A stretch of DNA of 64,000 nucleotides from assembly GCF_024494655.1 (NCBI RefSeq), contig NZ_JANHDL010000003.1:1-64000 (forward strand). The letters run 5' to 3'. Position 1 is the stretch's first letter. Every line of letters starts with the position of its first letter. This document shows positions 42,960 through 52,375 of this stretch, one piece after another. This stretch comes from Halorubrum laminariae (GTDB lineage Archaea; Halobacteriota; Halobacteria; Halobacteriales; Haloferacaceae). A program made the position numbers and the translations under genes. Below the pieces are notes generated by a model that made no database searches, had not been told where the DNA came from, and was given only the letters and a program-made list of their open reading frames with translations.

Positions 42960-44185
42960 GCAGCGACGCCGCCCCGACGCCAGCCTCGCTTTCCGACGAG
43001 GCGGTGTTACTCGTCGGGCACGGCTCCCGCCGCGAGAAGTCGAACGAGCAGGTCCGGACGCTCGCGGCCGATCTCGAATCGCGGCTGGGGGTCCCGGTCG
43101 ACGCCGCGTTCCTCGAACTCGCGTCGCCGGCCATCGACGACGCGATCGCGGGCTTGGCGGGGACCGTCTCTCGCGTCTCGGTCGTCCATCTCTCGCTTTT
43201 CGCCGCGAGCCACGTCAAAAACGACGTGCCGCTCGCCGTGAAGCGCGCCCGGGCCGACCATCCCGACTTGGAGATCCGGAACGGCTCGCACCTCGGCGTG
43301 CATCCCGCGCTGCTCGACCTGCTCGACGACCGCGCCGCGGCCGTCGAGCGGGAGTTGGGCGTCGACCGCGCCGACGACGAGGTCGTCGTCGTGCTGTGTG
43401 CCCGCGGCTCGTCGGACCCCGACGCCAATGCCGACGTGCACAAGCTTGCACGGCTGCTGTACGAGGGCCGCGAGTTCGCCGACGCGCAGGCGACGTTCAT
43501 CGGCGTCACCGACCCGACGCTCGACGAGACGCTCCACCGCGTCGCGCGCGGCCGGCCTGACGCGGTCGTCGTGCTCCCATACATGCTCGGCGACGGCGTG
43601 CTTACCGGGCGGATCAAAGGGGGAGCCGAGGCGTTCGACGCGGAGTACCCCTACGTCGACGCGGCTCCCGGCGAGCCGCTCGGGACCGACCCGCGGTTGC
43701 TCGATGTCCTCTCGGACCGCTGGCAGGAGGCCCGGACGGGCAGCGTCGAGATGTCCTGTGACACCTGCAAGTACAAGGTCGAACTCGACGGCTACGAGGC
43801 CGACGAGGGCGGCGCGCGAGCCATGCTGCGGGCGCTGACCCACAGCGCGACCCACGCCGACCGCGAGTCGGTCGACGACGACCCGCACGCCCACGACGCG
43901 CCCGCTAACCACGTCGCGGTCTGCACGAACCAGACCTGTGCGGCCGCCGGATCGCCGGCGGTGCTGGAGCGACTTCGACAGGCCGTCCGGGACTCCGACG
44001 CCTGCGACGCGCGCGTCACGCGGACCTCCTGTCTCGACCAGTGCGGCGATGGCCCCATGGTGGCCGTCTACCCCGACGGTGTCTGGTACGGCGGCGTCGA
44101 TGAGGCTGACGCGGACCGCATCGTCTCCTCGCACCTCGACCGCGAGCGCATCGTCTCCGACCTCGTCCACGACACGTTACAATAG
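42956..44185 (+). CDS. cbiX: Sirohydrochlorin cobaltochelatase fused to a 2Fe-2S domain
   Basis: The 409-residue protein inserts Co2+ into sirohydrochlorin. The first CbiX half has VLLVGHGSR and LSLFAASHVKNDVP; the second starts VVVLCARGSSDPDANADV, without the His. After it come CDTCKYKVELD and a His-rich linker (DDDPHAHDAPANH). A thioredoxin-like 2Fe-2S domain closes the chain with CTNQTC and SCLDQCGDG. The fusion resembles the free ferredoxin at 36073. It starts at GTG, overlapping the previous gene by 4 nt. Confidence 0.93.
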   Translation: MSSDAAPTPASLSDEAVLLVGHGSRREKSNEQVRTLAADLESRLGVPVDAAFLELASPAIDDAIAGLAGTVSRVSVVHLSLFAASHVKNDVPLAVKRARADHPDLEIRNGSHLGVHPALLDLLDDRAAAVERELGVDRADDEVVVVLCARGSSDPDANADVHKLARLLYEGREFADAQATFIGVTDPTLDETLHRVARGRPDAVVVLPYMLGDGVLTGRIKGGAEAFDAEYPYVDAAPGEPLGTDPRLLDVLSDRWQEARTGSVEMSCDTCKYKVELDGYEADEGGARAMLRALTHSATHADRESVDDDPHAHDAPANHVAVCTNQTCAAAGSPAVLERLRQAVRDSDACDARVTRTSCLDQCGDGPMVAVYPDGVWYGGVDEADADRIVSSHLDRERIVSDLVHDTLQ

Positions 44186-44186
44186 C

Positions 44187-44558
44187 ATGAGCTGTCACGA
44201 ACTCGAAGCCCTACGACTCGGCCTGATGAACGTCCTCGGCACCGACGACCGCGCCGCGCGCGAACACGCCGAGAAGGAACTGGACGGCGAGTTGTCGGGT
44301 CCCATCGAGGGGCTCGCGACCGCCGAGACGCTCGACGAACTCCGTCGCCACCTCGACGCCGCGCTCGTCGACCTCGAGGAGGAGGTCGCGACGCTCGCCG
44401 CCGACGACCCCGAGGCTGACTACGTCCGCGGCCGGCTCGTCGCCGTCCGTGACGCCGAGCGGAGCCTCGCCCGCCTTGCGACCCACGGCGACGACTTCCT
44501 CGACGGGCTCGGTGAGACTCACCACGACCTCCACGATGCCTTCCCCGTCGAAGAGTGA
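44187..44558 (+). CDS. DUF3209 family protein
   Basis: The 123-residue helical acidic protein starts MSCHELEALRLGLMNVLG. DUF3209 is nearly always found in haloarchaeal cobalamin clusters next to cbiX; no activity is known. The ATG is one base after the cbiX stop codon. Conserved Cys3 and His4 and a C-terminal pair of His (ETHHDLHD) might bind metal. Confidence 0.88.
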   Translation: MSCHELEALRLGLMNVLGTDDRAAREHAEKELDGELSGPIEGLATAETLDELRRHLDAALVDLEEEVATLAADDPEADYVRGRLVAVRDAERSLARLATHGDDFLDGLGETHHDLHDAFPVEE

Positions 44559-45996
44559 GGAGTCCGGCGGCGACGCCGTGACGAACGCCTCACAGCCCGA
44601 CCACACGCTCGCCGGCCACGCCGCCGCGTCGCTGGGCGATATCGATCCCGGCGGATCGCGCCAGCGAGGACGCCGATCCGCGGCCGAGCTGATCGGTGAC
44701 GCGGTCGTCGTCGGCACCGCCGACGGCGATCTCCGTGCGTTCGACCGCCCCACCGGCGACGCCCCTCCGACCGACAGCACCGGCGACGCTCCTTGCGGTG
44801 ACGGACGCGAAGCCGAGCGCTGGCATCTTCCGGGCGACGAACCGGTGGTCGCGCTGACGCCGTTCGACGGCGGAGTCCTCGCCGGCACCCGCGGCGAGCG
44901 CGGTCTCGTGCGCCTCGTCGACGCCGACGGCTCCGAGCGATGGTGGCTGGCGACGGCAGACGACGTGGGACCGCCCGCAAAGGAGACTCGCTTCTGGTAC
45001 CCGTTCGTCGCCGCGATCGAAACGCACGGTGACCGAGCGTACGTGGCCGCCCGGCGGTACGAGCGGCGACGCGAGACGGACGCGCAAGCAACCGGCGACG
45101 ACGCCGGAACCGACGGTGACGCCGAATCCGGGACCGACACCGACGCGAGCGCCCGGCACTTCGAGAGCGTCGTGTACGCGCTCGATCCGGACGGCACCGT
45201 CGCGTGGCGGTACGCGGCCGCCGCCTCGCCAATCGCGGTGGCGGCCGGCGGCGACCGAGTCGCGATCGCGTATAATCGCTGTCCCGATCCCGACGCCCAC
45301 GACGACGGGCTGGTCGTGCTCGATCCCGACTCGGGAGCGGTCCGTCTCCGGTGGGACCCCCGTCACGCGCCGGACGCCGGGGGCGACGCCGCAGCGGCCC
45401 GTCCCGTCGGCGATGTCGCGCTCACTCCGGACGGCTACGCGGTCGCGAGCCACGCGGACTACCGGGGATACCTGCTCGATCGCGACGGTACAGTCCGGGC
45501 GTCGCTCGACCTCGGCACGCCCGTCGAGCGCTCGACCGACGCCGCTGAACCGGACCGTGTGTACGCCTATCCGAACCACGTTCACACCGGCGACGACGGA
45601 ATCGCGTTCGTCGTCGGCAACACCTTCCCCGAAGAGGGTCGGGAGACGACGGCACGCCATCCCGCCGAGCACACCGCCGTCGGCGTCGACCTTACCGGCA
45701 CGGAGCGGTGGCGCGCCGACGTGGGCGGGTTCGCCCACCACGTCGCGGGCACGGACACCGCGCTCGCGGTGCCGGCGGCACAGCACTTCCGCGACCGCGA
45801 TCCGGGGGTCCACGGGGTCCGCCTGTTCGACCTCCAGCGCGGGACCGTGGCGGCCGCGGACACCGATGGCGTTTCGACCGCGGTCGCGCTCGACGGCGAC
45901 GCGGTCGCCGCGGTCGAGGAGCCGGTCGCGTACCACGACGGCGACGCCGACGCGCGCGGGGCGTACCGGGTCCACCGCTGGCGACGTGATCCGTAG
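44536..45996 (+). CDS. PQQ-like beta-propeller protein of the cobalamin cluster
   Basis: The 486-residue protein has about seven repeats of the PQQ/WD-type blade, with units such as DGDLRAFDRPTGD and VVVLDPDSGAVRLRW. There is no signal peptide. It may scaffold the chelatase proteins; no enzyme residues are apparent. The start at 44536 overlaps DUF3209 by 23 nt; GTG at 44578 would give a non-overlapping start. The gene converges with chlID, 29 nt apart. Confidence 0.8.
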   Translation: MPSPSKSEESGGDAVTNASQPDHTLAGHAAASLGDIDPGGSRQRGRRSAAELIGDAVVVGTADGDLRAFDRPTGDAPPTDSTGDAPCGDGREAERWHLPGDEPVVALTPFDGGVLAGTRGERGLVRLVDADGSERWWLATADDVGPPAKETRFWYPFVAAIETHGDRAYVAARRYERRRETDAQATGDDAGTDGDAESGTDTDASARHFESVVYALDPDGTVAWRYAAAASPIAVAAGGDRVAIAYNRCPDPDAHDDGLVVLDPDSGAVRLRWDPRHAPDAGGDAAAARPVGDVALTPDGYAVASHADYRGYLLDRDGTVRASLDLGTPVERSTDAAEPDRVYAYPNHVHTGDDGIAFVVGNTFPEEGRETTARHPAEHTAVGVDLTGTERWRADVGGFAHHVAGTDTALAVPAAQHFRDRDPGVHGVRLFDLQRGTVAAADTDGVSTAVALDGDAVAAVEEPVAYHDGDADARGAYRVHRWRRDP

Positions 45997-46025
45997 AGGA
46001 TACTGTCCCGCCCGCTCCGCGACGA

Positions 46026-48293
46026 CTACCGGTTTCTGGTCTCTCTTTCCCCCGTCCCGCCGAGCTCCCGGTCGACCCGCTCGGCCGACAGCGCCGACAG
46101 CGGCACGCGCTCGCCGCCGGTCGAATCGAGCAGTGTCGGGACGACGCCCTCGGCGTCGCCCGCGTCGACGACGAGCGTCCGATCGGCGGCTTCGCGGAGG
46201 CGACCGCCGGCCTCTCGGACGGCCGCGGTGGGGCGCTCCGCCCCGTTCGCGCCGCCGTCGGTGACGACGACCGCGAGCGATGCGTCGGCATTGGCGCGCG
46301 CGATCGCGTCCGCCGCAGCGTCGACCCCGGCAGCGAGGGGCGTACGATCGCCCGTCGGTAGCTCCTTCAGGTGGCGTGCCGCCCGGCCCACGTCGTCCGT
46401 CGGCGGGAGCAGGACGCCGGCGTCATTGCCGGCGAACGCGACCAGTGCGACGGCGTCGCGGTGCTCGTAGGAGTCGCGCAGCAGGTCGATCGCCGCGCCC
46501 TTCGCCGCCCGCATCGGTCCGCTCATCGACGCGGAGGCGTCGACGGCGAAACACACCAGCGTCTCGGCGGAGCCCGCGCGAACTGATCGCCGGAGATCCC
46601 GCTCTTCGACTCTCTTGCCGCCGCGTTCCGCCGCCGCCCGGACCGACGCTCCGGCGTCGATCCGGTCCGCCGAGGTCGCGCGCTCGGTCCGGACCCGCGG
46701 ACCGGTTCCGCGCGGTGAAGGGTCCGCGTTCGACCGCCCGGTCTCGTCGCCCGCGACCGACGCTCCGGCCTCGGGTGCCTCCACCTCGGGGGCGACCGCG
46801 TCGCCGACGCCGACCCGGTCGGACCCCGGCACCAGCGGCGTCGCCTCCTCGGAGCCATCTTCGCTTTCGTCCGGGGAGTCACCGTCCTCGTCCGAGGAAT
46901 CGGCACTCTCGTCGTGCGGGTCCGAATGCCGGTCGTTTGCGGCGATCTCATCGGCCGACGCCTCAGGCTCACCGCGACTGTCGCCGTCGCGGCGGTCGGT
47001 CTCCCCATCGTCGTCGCTGGCAGCGTCTGCGTCGTCGCCTCGGTCATCTCTCTCGTCACCCTCATCGCGGCCGTCGTGCGCTCCGTCGCGCTCACCGGAG
47101 CCGTCACTCTCGTCACCGCTGTCAGTCTCGTCTCCGTCACTTCCATCAGCCTCGTCTTCGCGTTCGTCGGTCTCTCCGTCCGCCGTTCCGTCGGTGTCGT
47201 CGCCGGCGTCTCCCTCTCCGGATTCCGGGTCGTCGTCGCCGAGATGCTCGTCGATCAGGTCCTCGGCGTCGGCCGACTCCTCAAATGGATCGGTGCGGAG
47301 GCGGTGCGGCAGCGCGAACGACGCGGCCTCGCGCACGTCGCCCTCGATCACCCGGGTGCGGCCGTCCAGCGCGGCGAGGGTGCGGGCGCAGCGCGCGGCC
47401 GCGATGTCCGCGCGGTGGCCGTCGACGCCGGCGTCGCGACACAGTTCGACGAGGTCGCGAACGAACGAGTCCGGAAGCGTCACCGATCCGAGACGCTCGC
47501 GGGCGTCGGCGATCGCGGCGGCGGGATCGGCGAAGGCCGGATCGGTCGGCGTGTCACCGGGGGTATCGCTAGCGGCTTCGGCGGCACTGTCGCCCTCGGC
47601 GTCGCGGTCGAGCGCTCGGTCGACGACGGCCATTCGATCCTCGGTCGCGTCGAGACCGGTCACGTCGACGGCGAGGTCGAACCGGTCGCGGAGCTGCGGT
47701 CTGAGCGCGCCTTCCTCCGGGTTCATCGTCCCGATCAGCGTGAATTCGGCGGGGTGCGTCAGCGAGACGCCGTCGCGCTCGACGGTGTTCACGCCCGAGG
47801 CGGCCGCGTCGAGCACCACGTCGACGAGGTGGTCGTCGAGGAGGTTCACCTCGTCCACGTAGAGGACGCCGCGGTTCGCGCGCGCAAGCAGCCCCGGGTC
47901 GAACGCCGCGTCGCCGTCGAGCGCGTCGGCGACCGACAGCGACCCCACGACCGCCTCGCGGGTCGCCCCGAGCGGAAGCGTGACGAACGGTGCCGGCCGG
48001 ACCGCGACCGGGAGGCTCGCCCGCCGGCGACACGACGGGCACTGCCGGCTCGGGACGTCGGGCGGACAGCCGTACCGGCAGTCGGCGACGACGCGCTGTT
48101 CGGGGAGATACGAGGCGAGCGCACGGGCGAGCGTCGACTTGCCGGTTCCCTTCTCGCCGCGAACGAGCGCGCCGGCGAGGTCGCCGTTCGCGCCGACTGC
48201 CGAAAGCGCCCGCTTCAGTTCGGTCTGGCCGACCACGTCGTCGAACTCCGCGGCCGGCGTCGGTGGGTTTTTGTCGCTGCCTTCATCAAGCAC
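46026..48293 (-). CDS. chlID: Chelatase AAA ATPase fused to a VWA domain (ChlI/ChlD-like)
   Basis: The 755-residue protein has an AAA+ ATPase (residues 20-350) with Walker A GEKGTGKST and Walker B GVLYVDEVNLL, a 4-Cys insert (C72, C76, C85, C88), and a long acidic Asp/Glu/Ser linker (about 360-520). The C-terminal VWA domain has MIDAS DASASMSGP. It combines the I and D subunits of Mg- or Co-chelatase and would power CobN. It is on the minus strand with a GTG start, 34 nt from the divergent cobN start. Confidence 0.92.
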   Translation of the reverse strand: MLDEGSDKNPPTPAAEFDDVVGQTELKRALSAVGANGDLAGALVRGEKGTGKSTLARALASYLPEQRVVADCRYGCPPDVPSRQCPSCRRRASLPVAVRPAPFVTLPLGATREAVVGSLSVADALDGDAAFDPGLLARANRGVLYVDEVNLLDDHLVDVVLDAAASGVNTVERDGVSLTHPAEFTLIGTMNPEEGALRPQLRDRFDLAVDVTGLDATEDRMAVVDRALDRDAEGDSAAEAASDTPGDTPTDPAFADPAAAIADARERLGSVTLPDSFVRDLVELCRDAGVDGHRADIAAARCARTLAALDGRTRVIEGDVREAASFALPHRLRTDPFEESADAEDLIDEHLGDDDPESGEGDAGDDTDGTADGETDEREDEADGSDGDETDSGDESDGSGERDGAHDGRDEGDERDDRGDDADAASDDDGETDRRDGDSRGEPEASADEIAANDRHSDPHDESADSSDEDGDSPDESEDGSEEATPLVPGSDRVGVGDAVAPEVEAPEAGASVAGDETGRSNADPSPRGTGPRVRTERATSADRIDAGASVRAAAERGGKRVEERDLRRSVRAGSAETLVCFAVDASASMSGPMRAAKGAAIDLLRDSYEHRDAVALVAFAGNDAGVLLPPTDDVGRAARHLKELPTGDRTPLAAGVDAAADAIARANADASLAVVVTDGGANGAERPTAAVREAGGRLREAADRTLVVDAGDAEGVVPTLLDSTGGERVPLSALSAERVDRELGGTGERETRNR

Positions 48294-48298
48294 AGTTG

Positions 48299-48323
48299 AC
48301 TTACAGCAACGAGGATTTACAAA
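48299..48323. promoter_or_regulatory. Divergent chlID/cobN promoter region
   Basis: Only 34 nt separate the two start codons. ACTTAC (48299-48304) is about 27 nt before cobN. On the other strand GTTTGTAAATCC covers about 48313-48323 and serves chlID, so the two promoters overlap and could be mutually exclusive. Confidence 0.45.
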
Positions 48324-48327
48324 CCTT

Positions 48328-51300
48328 ATGACGACACTCGGACTCTACACGGCGACCGAAAACGAACTCGGGTCTGCGGCCGCCGCCGCGGACGAGACGA
48401 CAGTCGACCTCCTCGCGCGCTCGAAGGGTGACCTCGACGACCCGGCCGACGTGGACGCCTTCCTCTCGTCGCTCGTCGAGGCCGACGCTGCGGCGGTCGT
48501 GTTGTGGCTCCACGGAGGAACCGACAGCATGCCGGGCTACGAGCGGGCGACGGCCCGACTCCGCGAGGCGGGAATTCCGATCGTCGTGAAGGCGACCGGC
48601 GACGCGTTCGCCGCCGAGGACACGACGGCCGACGAGGCGGTCGCGGAGCGCGTTCGCAAGTACCTAGAGCGCGGCGGGACCGCGAACCTCGCGAACCTCC
48701 TGCGATACCTCGCCGACACCTACGGTGCGTCGACCGACGCGCCGGCCGACGGTTACGCGTACGACGACCCGGTCGCGCTGCCGTCCGAGGGGGTCTATCA
48801 CCCCGACCACCCGGGCGCGGACTACGAGGAACTGACCGCGACGTTCGACTCCGACACGCCGACGGTGGGCGTGTGGTTCTACGAGTCGCACTGGACCCAC
48901 GAGAACACGCGCTACGTCGACGCGCAGGTGCGGGCGCTCGAAGCGCGCGGCGTCGACGCGCTCCCGATCTTCTGTAACCCCGCCGGCGACGAGGACGGGT
49001 GGGACGCGGAGCGCGTCACCGACGAGTGGCTGCTCGACGACGGTGAGCCCGTCGTCGACGCGATGTGCTCGTCGTTCATGTTCGCGCTCTCGATGGACGA
49101 GCGCGGCCGCGACGCCGACGACGAGGGCGCGGACGCCGAGTCGGTGTTCCTCGATCGGCTCGGCGTGCCGGTGCTCCAGACGGTGACGACGATGCGGTCG
49201 CGCTCGCGCTACGAGGCCAGCGACACCGGCGTGATGGGGTTCGAACTGGCGCTGTCGGTGGCGCTCCCGGAGTTCGATGGCAACGTTATCACCCATCCCA
49301 TCTCGGGGAAAGAGCGCACGGACGACGCCGCCGGGATCGGCTCGGCCCCGAAACAGCACTACCCGATCGACGACCGGATCGACCACGTCGCGTCGCTCGC
49401 GGTTAACTGGGCGCGGCTGCGACACCGCCCGCCCGACGAGGCCCGCGTGGCGGTCGTGCTCCACAACTACCCGCCGAGCGACGACGGCATCGGCACGGCG
49501 TTCGGCCTCGATACCCCCGCGAGTACCGCGAATCTGCTCGCAGAACTCGACGACCGCGGGTACGACCTCGGCGCGGGAGACCATGGAGCGGGGAGAACCG
49601 ACGCGAGCGGGAGCGGAGACGACGTGGCCGGCCCGCCAGCCGACGGCGAGGCGCTCATCGACGCGCTCACCTCGCAACTCACGCTCGACGACCGCTGGGT
49701 CGCGCCCGAGGACGTTCGCGACCGCAGCGTCGACACGGTGTCGCCCGACACATATCGGACGTGGTTCGACGGCCTCGACGACGACTTCCGCGAGGCCGTC
49801 CTGACGGAGTGGGGCGACCCGCCCGATCGTCCCTTTGCCATTCCGGGCGTCGAGTTCGGCAACGTGCTCGTCACCGTTCAGCCGCCGCGCGGCTTCGGGA
49901 TGGATCCTTCGAAGGTGTACCACGACTCGGACCTCCAGCCCCCGCACGACTACGTCGCGTTCTACGGCTGGCTCCGGGAGTCGTTCGACGCCGACGCGGT
50001 CGTCCACATGGGCACGCACGGGTCGCTGGAGTGGCTCCCGGGCAAGACCGTCGGGCTGGACTCGTCGTCCGCGCCGGACCAGCTCATCGGCGACCTGCCG
50101 AACGTCTACCCCTACGTGATCAACAACCCCGGCGAGGGGACGCAGGCGAAGCGCCGGTCGTACGCCGCGGTCGTCGACCACCTGACGCCGCCGATGGCCA
50201 ACGCCGGGACCTACGACGACCTCGCCGAACTGGAGGAGCTGGCCGACCAGTACCGCGAGGCCGGGACGACCGACGCGCGCCCCGACGACGGCGAGCGGCT
50301 CGAAGACCGGATCCGCGAAGCGGTCGACGACCTCGACTTGGCGGTCGAACTCGGTGTCGCGGGAGAGATAGACGAGCAGGCCGACGTGCGCGGTCCTGAC
50401 GCGGCCGGATCGACGCTCGCAGAGGGGACGGTCGAAGGCGACACACTCGCCATCGACGACCTCGTCGAGCGAATCCACGCGTACCTGACCGACGTGAAGA
50501 CCACTCAGATCCGGATGGGGTTGCACACGCTCGGCGAGCCGCCCGCGGGCGACCGGCTCGTGGAGTATCTCGTCGCGCTCACCCGACTTGAGAACCCCGG
50601 CGCGCCGAGCCTCCGCGAGTCCGTTGCGGGTGTCCTCGGCGTCGACTATGACCGGATGCGCGCGGAGCCGGGCGCGTACGACGAGCAGTTGGGGATGACC
50701 TACTCGGAGGCGGCCGACCGCGTCCACGAGGTGAGCCGCGACCTCGTCGCGACGCTCGCCGAGCGCGGCTTCGACGTGCCCGAATCCGAACGAGAGGCCG
50801 GACCCGACGACGAGGTCAACATGAACCTGCTCGTCGTCGATGTCGACACGATCGGCGACGCTCGGGCGAAATCGGGCGCACACGACGACCTCCGTAAGGC
50901 GCTCGCGTACATCTGTGAGGAGGCCGCTCCCCGCGTCGGCGGCGCGCGAGCCGAGGTCGGCAACGTCGCGGACGCGCTCGCCGGCGAGTACGTCCCGCCG
51001 GGGGGAAGCGGCGCGCCCACGCGCGGCGGCGTCGATCTGCTCCCTTCGGGCCGGAACTTCTACACGCTCGACCCGCGGAAGGTGCCCGCGCGCGCGGCGT
51101 GGGACGTGGGACGGGAGGTCGCCGAGGGGGTCCTCGACCGCCATCTGGAGGAGAGCGCGGCGCAACGCGCCGCGGAGGAACCGAGCGGGGAGGGGACCGA
51201 CCCGCGAGTCGAGGGCGAGTATCCGGAGGAGGTCGGCGTCGTCGCCTGGGGGACGCCGACCGTCCGGACGCGCGGGGAGACGATCGCGCAGGTGCTCGCG

Positions 51301-52347
51301 CTTTTGGGCGTCGAGCCGGTGTGGTCAGACGCCGGTCGCGTCGAGGACGTGGACCCGATCCCGCTTTCGGACCTCGATCGCCCGCGGATCGACGTGACGA
51401 CGCGCGTCTCCGGGCTGTTCCGCGACGCCTTCCCCGCGGCGGCGGGCGTGATCCACGACGCCGTCGACGCGGTTGTCGACCTCGACGAACCCCACGAGAT
51501 GAACTACGTGAAAAAACACGTCGAGGAGGAGACCGAGGAGCTCGCCGCCGCGGGCGTCGACGACCCCGAGTCGGCCGCGACACATCGGGTGTTCACGACG
51601 ACGCCCGGCGGCTACGGCGCGGGGACGAACAAGGCGGTCGACGAGGGCGAGTGGGAGGACCGCTCCGACCTCGCGGACGTGTACACGCAGTGGGGCGGCT
51701 ACGCCCTCGGCAAGCGCGGCCGCGTGAGCGAGGCACACGACGCCTTCGAGCGGCGGCTCTCCGGCGTCGAGGCGACCGTGAAGATCGAAGATACCGACGA
51801 GCAAGACGAGTTCGACTCCTCCGACTGGTACGCGTTCCACGGCGGGTTCATCACCGCGGTCACGGAGCACGCGGGTGAAGAGCCCGCCTCCTACGTCGGC
51901 GACTCCTCGGACCCGGACGACGTGCGCGTCTACACCAACGAGGAGAAGGTCCGGAAGGCGCTGCGCTCGCGCGTGTTGAACCCGCGCTGGCTCGACTCGA
52001 TGGAGGAGCACGGCTACAAGGGTGCCGGCGACCTCTCGACGACTGTCGACGTCGTGCTGGGCTGGGACGCCACCACCGGCGTCGTGAGCGACACCCTCTG
52101 GGAGGCGGTCGCCGACGCGTACGCCTTCGACGAGGACCGCCGCGAGTGGCTCGCTGACGTGAACCCGTGGGCACTCGATTCGATCACCGACACGCTGACG
52201 GAGGCGATCGACCGCGGGCTGTGGGACGCCGACGCGGAGACGGAAGAGCGCCTGCGCGACCTGAACCTCCACGCCGAGGGCGCGATCGAGGAACGCGAGT
52301 CGCGCGGCGACGCGGACGCTCTCGCGGGGCGCGCGGACGACGATTGA
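48328..52347 (+). CDS. cobN: Cobaltochelatase large subunit
   Basis: The 1339-residue protein is the ring-binding subunit of the ATP-dependent cobaltochelatase. It has the family signature MGTHGSLEWLPGKTVGLD and the segment VINNPGEGTQAKRRSYA. Length is typical for CobN. Acidic insertions occur near residues 375-395 and 580-600. It acts with the ChlID protein encoded on the opposite strand. The cluster also has CbiX, so the two cobalt-insertion systems coexist. Confidence 0.96.
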   Translation: MTTLGLYTATENELGSAAAAADETTVDLLARSKGDLDDPADVDAFLSSLVEADAAAVVLWLHGGTDSMPGYERATARLREAGIPIVVKATGDAFAAEDTTADEAVAERVRKYLERGGTANLANLLRYLADTYGASTDAPADGYAYDDPVALPSEGVYHPDHPGADYEELTATFDSDTPTVGVWFYESHWTHENTRYVDAQVRALEARGVDALPIFCNPAGDEDGWDAERVTDEWLLDDGEPVVDAMCSSFMFALSMDERGRDADDEGADAESVFLDRLGVPVLQTVTTMRSRSRYEASDTGVMGFELALSVALPEFDGNVITHPISGKERTDDAAGIGSAPKQHYPIDDRIDHVASLAVNWARLRHRPPDEARVAVVLHNYPPSDDGIGTAFGLDTPASTANLLAELDDRGYDLGAGDHGAGRTDASGSGDDVAGPPADGEALIDALTSQLTLDDRWVAPEDVRDRSVDTVSPDTYRTWFDGLDDDFREAVLTEWGDPPDRPFAIPGVEFGNVLVTVQPPRGFGMDPSKVYHDSDLQPPHDYVAFYGWLRESFDADAVVHMGTHGSLEWLPGKTVGLDSSSAPDQLIGDLPNVYPYVINNPGEGTQAKRRSYAAVVDHLTPPMANAGTYDDLAELEELADQYREAGTTDARPDDGERLEDRIREAVDDLDLAVELGVAGEIDEQADVRGPDAAGSTLAEGTVEGDTLAIDDLVERIHAYLTDVKTTQIRMGLHTLGEPPAGDRLVEYLVALTRLENPGAPSLRESVAGVLGVDYDRMRAEPGAYDEQLGMTYSEAADRVHEVSRDLVATLAERGFDVPESEREAGPDDEVNMNLLVVDVDTIGDARAKSGAHDDLRKALAYICEEAAPRVGGARAEVGNVADALAGEYVPPGGSGAPTRGGVDLLPSGRNFYTLDPRKVPARAAWDVGREVAEGVLDRHLEESAAQRAAEEPSGEGTDPRVEGEYPEEVGVVAWGTPTVRTRGETIAQVLALLGVEPVWSDAGRVEDVDPIPLSDLDRPRIDVTTRVSGLFRDAFPAAAGVIHDAVDAVVDLDEPHEMNYVKKHVEEETEELAAAGVDDPESAATHRVFTTTPGGYGAGTNKAVDEGEWEDRSDLADVYTQWGGYALGKRGRVSEAHDAFERRLSGVEATVKIEDTDEQDEFDSSDWYAFHGGFITAVTEHAGEEPASYVGDSSDPDDVRVYTNEEKVRKALRSRVLNPRWLDSMEEHGYKGAGDLSTTVDVVLGWDATTGVVSDTLWEAVADAYAFDEDRREWLADVNPWALDSITDTLTEAIDRGLWDADAETEERLRDLNLHAEGAIEERESRGDADALAGRADDD

Positions 52348-52375
52348 CGATCCGACTGAGACCCATACCACCACA

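Noticed and set aside
48664-51165. 833-codon open frame antisense to cobN
   Set aside because: High G+C codon bias in haloarchaea opens long antisense frames. It mirrors cobN, is rich in Arg, Val and Gly, and shows no domain.
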